Source of the DNA: a virus
Virus record (IMG/VR): IMGVR_UViG_3300042549_004084
Coordinates: 1 to 24,123 of that record
Direction: 5' to 3' (one strand)
DNA: 24,123 bases
Shown: piece after piece, positions 20,733 to 24,123 of the stretch
How positions within the stretch are numbered: the stretch's first letter is position 1
Layout: each line of letters starts with the position of its first letter
Position numbers and translations under genes: made by a program
Notes under the pieces: generated by a model
Told to the model about the DNA's origin: nothing
What the model saw: only the letters and a program-made list of their open reading frames with translations
Databases searched by the model: none

Positions 20733-20761
20733 TTGTGTTTGCAAAAAATCAAGCCTATAAT
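20733..20761 (+). promoter_or_regulatory. Internal promoter TTGTGT-N17-TATAAT
   Basis: TTGTGT (20733-20738) and a perfect TATAAT (20756-20761) are separated by 17 bp, starting immediately after the scaffold stop. The predicted start is near 20768, 22 bases before the next ATG. It is the best consensus-like promoter in the window and would give extra transcription of the capsid genes. Confidence 0.75.
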
Positions 20762-20789
20762 TTTCCACAATCGCTGAAAGGAGCGAGTA

Positions 20790-21320
20790 ATGTCTGACGA
20801 ACGCTTTAAAAAATCTGCTGGTGACGACCGCGACAGCCGTGCGATGCAAGATCGCACCAAAACCGAAGATCGCAAGTTGTCCGACGACGAGCGGGTTGAA
20901 ATGTTCCGACAACAGTTCCACCAGTCCTCTTTACCGGACTTGCCAAAACTCGAAGGCTGGCATTGCTGCTGGCTGACCACGACAAACAATCGTGACTCCA
21001 TCCACATGAGAATGCGGTTGGGTTACGAGCCCTTGAAGCCGGACGACGTGCCTGGCTGGGAATACGTCACCATCAAAACTGGTGAGTATCAGGGCTTTAT
21101 TGGTGTGAACGAGATGCTTGCATTCAAGCTGCCAATGAGTCTGTATGAGAAATACATGCAGGAAGCTCACCATGACGCCCCTCTGCGCGAGGAGGAGAAG
21201 CTCAGCGACACAGCCGAGTTTATGGAGCAGCAAGCAAGAGCATCAAAGTCACGTCTGGATATGGGTGATGGCATGACGGAAATTGGACAACGCAGGAACG
21301 CTCGTTTTGAGCTGACCTGA
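20790..21320 (+). CDS. Hypothetical head-operon protein (176 aa)
   Basis: The ATG at 20790 has AAAGGAG at ideal distance. The 176-residue acidic protein contains LPDLPKLEGWHCCWLTTTNNRDSIHMRMRLGYEPL (split here as LPDLPKLEGWHCCW and RLGYEPLKPDDVPGW), then EMLAFKLPMSLYEKYMQEAHH and a charged tail. This GYEPVK.dDvPG.E pattern recurs in proteins between scaffold and capsid genes of podovirus-like phages, but no function is established. It is the first gene after the strong internal promoter. Confidence 0.75.
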   Translation: MSDERFKKSAGDDRDSRAMQDRTKTEDRKLSDDERVEMFRQQFHQSSLPDLPKLEGWHCCWLTTTNNRDSIHMRMRLGYEPLKPDDVPGWEYVTIKTGEYQGFIGVNEMLAFKLPMSLYEKYMQEAHHDAPLREEEKLSDTAEFMEQQARASKSRLDMGDGMTEIGQRRNARFELT

Positions 21321-21362
21321 CAAGTTGTTTCCATCTTCAACCTTCCATAAGGAAAACGCCAA

Positions 21363-21962
21363 ATGTCCTCGACAAGCGCACCTTTTGGCTTCCGTCCATC
21401 TTTCCACAACAGTGGTCAGATGCGTCCGAAGGCCTACACCATCGCGAGCACCTATGCCGCCAACATCTTTCAGGGCGACCCTGTGAAGTTGACGGACAAC
21501 GGTGTTATTCAACTGGGCAGCTCTGACGGCACCCGTTCTGGCACCACCGACGGCATCTCGCTGTTGGGCATTTTTGCAGGCTGCCAATACCTGGACGCCT
21601 CGGGAAAGCCCACCATCAGCCCGTTCTGGCCATCTGGCACGACCGGCACTGAAATCACGGCCTGGGTCTATGACGACCCCGAGACGCTGTTTGACGTCCA
21701 GTACACCAACCCCGGTACACCCGGCTCCACCACGGTGCAAACCGCAGTGGGCGAGGAGTGCGACTGGACCGTTGCGAGTCCTGGCGGCAGCACCCGTACT
21801 GGTCTTTCGACCACACAATTGAGCGCAATTCAGGCAACTTCTGGCCAGTTCCAGATCACCGGCTTTGCGGGCAACATCAATGACTCTTTGACAGACGCTT
21901 ATGTCGTGGCCACTGTTCGCATCAACGAACACCACTACAAAGCTGCGGTCAACAGCATCTAA
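21363..21962 (+). CDS. Putative head decoration / minor structural protein
   Basis: The ATG at 21363 follows AAGGAAAA. The 199-residue protein starts SAPFGFRPSFHNSGQMRPKAYTIAS (positions 5-29) and has Gly/Thr/Ser-rich beta-type sequence: FQGDPVKLTDNGVIQLG, GISLLGIFAGCQYLD, ITAWVYDDPETLFDVQ. The APFGFRPV...G...Y.IASGYA..IF.GD.V start is common in phage proteins encoded immediately before the major capsid gene and usually regarded as virion proteins. A decoration role is inferred from position and composition. Confidence 0.7.
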   Translation: MSSTSAPFGFRPSFHNSGQMRPKAYTIASTYAANIFQGDPVKLTDNGVIQLGSSDGTRSGTTDGISLLGIFAGCQYLDASGKPTISPFWPSGTTGTEITAWVYDDPETLFDVQYTNPGTPGSTTVQTAVGEECDWTVASPGGSTRTGLSTTQLSAIQATSGQFQITGFAGNINDSLTDAYVVATVRINEHHYKAAVNSI

Positions 21963-21975
21963 GGAGGGCTGAAAA

Positions 21976-22890
21976 ATGGCAACCCCAATGCGCAGTACGG
22001 ACTTCCGGTCCGTTGTTGAGCCGATCTTGAACGAAGTGTTTGACGGTGTTTACGAACAGCGTGCAGACGAGTGGAAACAAGTGTTCCGCGAGCAAAAAGG
22101 CATCCCACGCAACTACCATGAAGAGCCCGTCTTGTACGGCTTTGGCGCAGCTCCCGAGCTGCCCGACGGCATGGCAGTGACGTACCAGTCTGGTGGCGTG
22201 CTGTTCCTGCAGCGCTACCTGTACAAGGTGTACGGCCTGGCCTTCGCTTTGACCAAAGTTTTGGTTGAAGATGGCGACCACATCCGTATCGGTCAGACCT
22301 ACGCCAAGCACTTGGCTCAGTCGTTGATCGAGACCAAAGAAACCTTGGCTGCCAACATCCTGAACCGCGCTTTCAACGGTGCGTACACAGGTGGCGACGG
22401 CGTGTCTTTGATCTCCACAGCGCACCCCATCGTCAACGGCACGTTCAGCAACCAGCTGACCACCCCTGCCGCTTTGTCGCAAACCTCGCTTGAGCAGTTG
22501 TTGATCCAGATCCGCAATGCGGTGGACAACAACGGCAAGCGTATCCGCTTGACACCCAAACAGATCGTCACCGGTCCGTCCAACGTGTTCCAGGCCGAGA
22601 CGCTGCTCAAGTCGGTTTTGCGCAGCGGTACCGCTGACAACGACATCAACCCCGTGAAGTCGATGGGCTTGCTGGCCTCTGGCCAAGCCAACCTCTCGCG
22701 TATCACTTCCACCACAGCTTGGTGGATTCAGACCGACGCTCCCGAAGGTCTGAAACTGTTGATGCGTCGCGGCCTGGAGAAATCCATGGAAGGCGACTTC
22801 GAAACCGACAGCATGCGTTACAAGGCCACAGAGCGATATGTCCTCGGATGGACAGATCCAAGGGGATTGTACGGAACAGCCGGTGTTTGA
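21976..22890 (+). CDS. Major capsid protein
   Basis: The ATG at 21976 has AAGGAGGG, the strongest ribosome site in the window, as expected for the most abundant protein. The 304-residue protein has RSTDFRSVVEPILNEVFDGVY (6-26, given in part), ALTKVLVEDGDHIRIGQTY, then GVSLISTAHPIVNGTFSNQL, a loop seen in gpT-like and HK97-fold capsid proteins. It ends SMRYKATERYVLGWTDPRGLYG, the typical RYKAxxR...GWxDPRGxYG terminus. The size is within the range of HK97-fold capsids. It follows the scaffold and decoration genes and is closed by an intrinsic terminator. No protease is visible, so cleavage is uncertain. Confidence 0.9.
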   Translation: MATPMRSTDFRSVVEPILNEVFDGVYEQRADEWKQVFREQKGIPRNYHEEPVLYGFGAAPELPDGMAVTYQSGGVLFLQRYLYKVYGLAFALTKVLVEDGDHIRIGQTYAKHLAQSLIETKETLAANILNRAFNGAYTGGDGVSLISTAHPIVNGTFSNQLTTPAALSQTSLEQLLIQIRNAVDNNGKRIRLTPKQIVTGPSNVFQAETLLKSVLRSGTADNDINPVKSMGLLASGQANLSRITSTTAWWIQTDAPEGLKLLMRRGLEKSMEGDFETDSMRYKATERYVLGWTDPRGLYGTAGV

Positions 22891-22930
22891 CGCGGATCGG
22901 TCAAACCGAATCGCATAAGATGCCAACTGA

Positions 22931-22957
22931 AACCCCTGCCCTCGTGGCGGGGGTTTT
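22931..22957 (+). terminator. Intrinsic terminator after the major capsid gene
   Basis: CCCCTGCC (22933-22940) pairs with GGCGGGGG (22946-22953) with a single T-G pair around a CTCGT loop, followed directly by TTTT. It stands 40 bases after the capsid stop, so it defines the 3' end of the head transcript. No clear promoter is seen between it and 23050, so partial readthrough is likely. Confidence 0.85.
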
Positions 22958-23049
22958 GTTGGGCACCTTTGATCAGCGCAGCAGACGGCCCGCCCTGGCC
23001 GACGACATGCAGACGGCTGCGCACAACTTGCATGTAAGGAAAACAAATC

Positions 23050-23292
23050 ATGGGTTCTACTACCTTCTCCGGTCCCGTTACCTCTAACAACGGCTTCGTG
23101 GGCGACGTGACGGGTGACGTAATTGGCGCGGTTCAGCTGCCCGCCTACACCGTGGCCAGCGCTCCCGCCGCTACCGGCTTGACCGGCACTACGATCTACG
23201 TGAGCAACGGCCTGGCCGGTGCACCGTGCGTTGCGGTGAGCAACGGCACGAACTGGATCTCCCCCGCCGGTACCACCATCGCCGCTGCCTGA
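23050..23292 (+). CDS. Small structural protein, head fibre-like (80 aa)
   Basis: The ATG at 23050 follows TAAGGAAAAC. The 80-residue protein is Gly/Thr/Ala/Val-rich: STTFSGPVTSNNGFVGDVTG, then ASAPAATGLTGTTIYVSNG and PCVAVSNGTNWISP. The FVGDVTGDV repeat followed by an ...YVSNGxxGxPCxAVSNGTxW cap resembles short virion proteins found after capsid genes in phages. It likely forms a small surface or fibre subunit; the exact role is unknown. Confidence 0.7.
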   Translation: MGSTTFSGPVTSNNGFVGDVTGDVIGAVQLPAYTVASAPAATGLTGTTIYVSNGLAGAPCVAVSNGTNWISPAGTTIAAA

Positions 23293-23304
23293 TAGGGGTT
23301 AAAA

Positions 23305-23451
23305 ATGGGTATCAAATTCACCCCCGCCTCAGCCGAAGAGCTCGCCGAGCGTGGTGTCCCGGTCGAACAGCCCGCAGCTGACGACGCAAAGACACCCGCC
23401 AACGATAAGCCCAAGGCTGCCCCCAAGCCCACAAAGGGAGCAAAAAAATGA
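23305..23451 (+). CDS. Small Lys/Pro-rich protein (48 aa)
   Basis: The ATG at 23305 follows AGGGG; the stop overlaps the next start as ATGA. The 48-residue product has an N-terminal FTPASAEELAERGVP helix and a disordered Ala/Lys/Pro tail ending in KPTKGAKK. It is shorter than usual calling limits. Similar tiny proteins occur here in related phages, without known function. Confidence 0.68.
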   Translation: MGIKFTPASAEELAERGVPVEQPAADDAKTPANDKPKAAPKPTKGAKK

Positions 23452-24005
23452 CAGCCTCCCCAGACTACTTTTTTCTTGACGGTCAAAAACTGGTCGCGAC
23501 TGATAACGGCGACGGTACAAAAACGCTTGTTGTTTCCGGCGGCGGTGGTGGCGGCTCAGGGTCCATCACCGCTGCGGGTGTCAACGGAACACTTGCTCAG
23601 GCTGTGCAAGGGATTACCGGCGGGGTGCCGTTTCCCGTTTCCGCCGACGCCCTGCCTTTGCCAACTGGCGCGGCAACCGAGACCACCCTATCGGCCTTGA
23701 ACACCAAAATCCCGGCCCAGGGCATTCCGGGCCTTTTGCCCGTGGACACGCTCGGGACGCCCGGCGTTCCCCGTGTGCAGGCTACGTCTGGCACAGCAGC
23801 CACCATCACTCTGACCTCGACCTGTCGGCGGGTGTCAATGTTTGCAACGCAGGGCACGTGGTATTCGATTTCTGGCACAGCCACATCCTCTAGCCACTAT
23901 GTCGGGACAGGTGAGCGGATTGATTTTGACGTGCCAGCGTCTACGACAATTTCAGTGCTGCAAGAGACGGTAGCTGGGTCTATCCGCATCACGGAGCTGG
24001 TGTAA
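23448..24005 (+). CDS. Putative virion structural protein (185 aa)
   Basis: The ATG at 23448 overlaps the 48-aa gene's stop (ATGA) and has AAAGGGAG upstream. The 185-residue protein has an N-terminal DYFFLDGQKLVA, a Gly-rich linker (30-37), PVSADALPLPTGAATETTLSAL (62-82, shown in part), and a beta-rich C-terminal domain (about 105-185, with ITLTSTCRRVSMFATQGTWYS). The ALPLPTGAATETTLSA phrase is a hallmark of phage head or neck structural proteins. It probably sits at the head-tail junction or on fibres. Its stop shares a base with the next ATG (TAATG). Confidence 0.75.
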   Translation: MTASPDYFFLDGQKLVATDNGDGTKTLVVSGGGGGGSGSITAAGVNGTLAQAVQGITGGVPFPVSADALPLPTGAATETTLSALNTKIPAQGIPGLLPVDTLGTPGVPRVQATSGTAATITLTSTCRRVSMFATQGTWYSISGTATSSSHYVGTGERIDFDVPASTTISVLQETVAGSIRITELV

Positions 24006-24123
24006 TGCGGCTTCGCGCAACACGGCTGTTTTCAATTGGCAGCGGCAGGCGGCTTAGCCCTGTGCCCATCCTCGACCAGCTTGGAGTATCGGCTGCTGCC
24101 GCCTACAGCTTGCGTCAGGTGAG
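24005..24123 (+). CDS. Tail/fibre-type protein, 5' part only (cut by window end)
   Basis: The ATG at 24005 overlaps the previous TAA (TAATG), and the frame stays open to the end (39 codons visible). The visible segment includes LDQLGVSAAAAYSLRQV. From memory, AAAAYSLRxLR begins an arabinofuranosidase-like lectin module common in phage tail or fibre proteins. Only the N-terminus can be judged. Confidence 0.6.
   Translation, partial: MRLRATRLFSIGSGRRLSPVPILDQLGVSAAAAYSLRQV

Noticed and set aside
1-24123. Insertion sequence, transposase or rRNA
   Set aside because: No transposase motifs, terminal inverted repeats with target duplications, or rRNA-like sequence were seen.

Overview
The window is a contiguous piece of a tailed double-stranded DNA phage or prophage. 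The large terminase, portal, putative scaffold and major capsid genes lie in packaging-to-head order on the plus strand, preceded by early control, replication and DNA-modification genes. GC content is high and the codon use and small-protein families resemble phages of Burkholderiales (Betaproteobacteria, Comamonadaceae-like hosts). That host assignment is inference from protein style, not a database hit. No integrase, tail tube or lysis gene lies inside the window, so whether it is a prophage cannot be settled here, although the control region looks temperate. The window is open at both ends: the left end enters a leftward early operon and the right end cuts a tail or fibre gene.

Layout. 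(1) 25-1451, minus strand: five small early genes, each junction an ATGA overlap, so one translationally coupled operon. (2) 1452-2153: a divergent control region with a perfect 15-bp palindrome, a Cro-like HTH gene, a small winged-helix-like gene, and a structured leader that looks like a P1/P7 c4 or P4 CI-type antisense immunity RNA with a perfectly placed internal target and T-run. (3) 2154-4892: an AT-richer HNH endonuclease coupled to an SF2 helicase, a small Cys protein and a VRR-NUC nuclease. (4) 4893-5146: an antisense tRNA-like sequence, then a structured leader. (5) 5147-7696: a P4-alpha/D5-type primase-helicase, followed at 7697-7893 by an AT-rich stretch flanked by TGTGCCA iterons in both orientations, the best origin candidate. 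(6) 7948-10044: a ParB-domain DNA methyltransferase, a terminase-small-subunit-like protein and a small unknown. (7) 10045-10530: late-control region with two promoters, a 47-aa protein and a KorA/TrfB-like repressor. (8) 10531-22890: packaging and head module: TerL, two small basic proteins, a 700-aa protein with a PcfJ-like motif, a poly-glycine protein, portal, two small proteins, a GroES-like cochaperonin, a DUF2829 (Tad2-like, candidate anti-Thoeris) fusion, scaffold, unknown, a putative decoration protein and the major capsid protein, closed by an intrinsic terminator. (9) 23050-24123: small structural proteins and the start of a probable fibre or adhesin protein.

How it works together. 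The Cro-like protein and the c4-like RNA probably decide early expression. The helicase, VRR-NUC and primase-helicase would replicate the genome from the iteron region. The methyltransferase and the Tad2-like protein probably protect against host defence. The KorA-like regulator sits exactly where it could gate the late operon, and the GroES-like protein may adapt the host chaperonin for capsid folding. Three short genes (12098-12268, 18490-18627, 23305-23451) are easily missed but have good ribosome binding sites and overlap or nearly abut their neighbours. No stretch over 300 bases lacks a gene.
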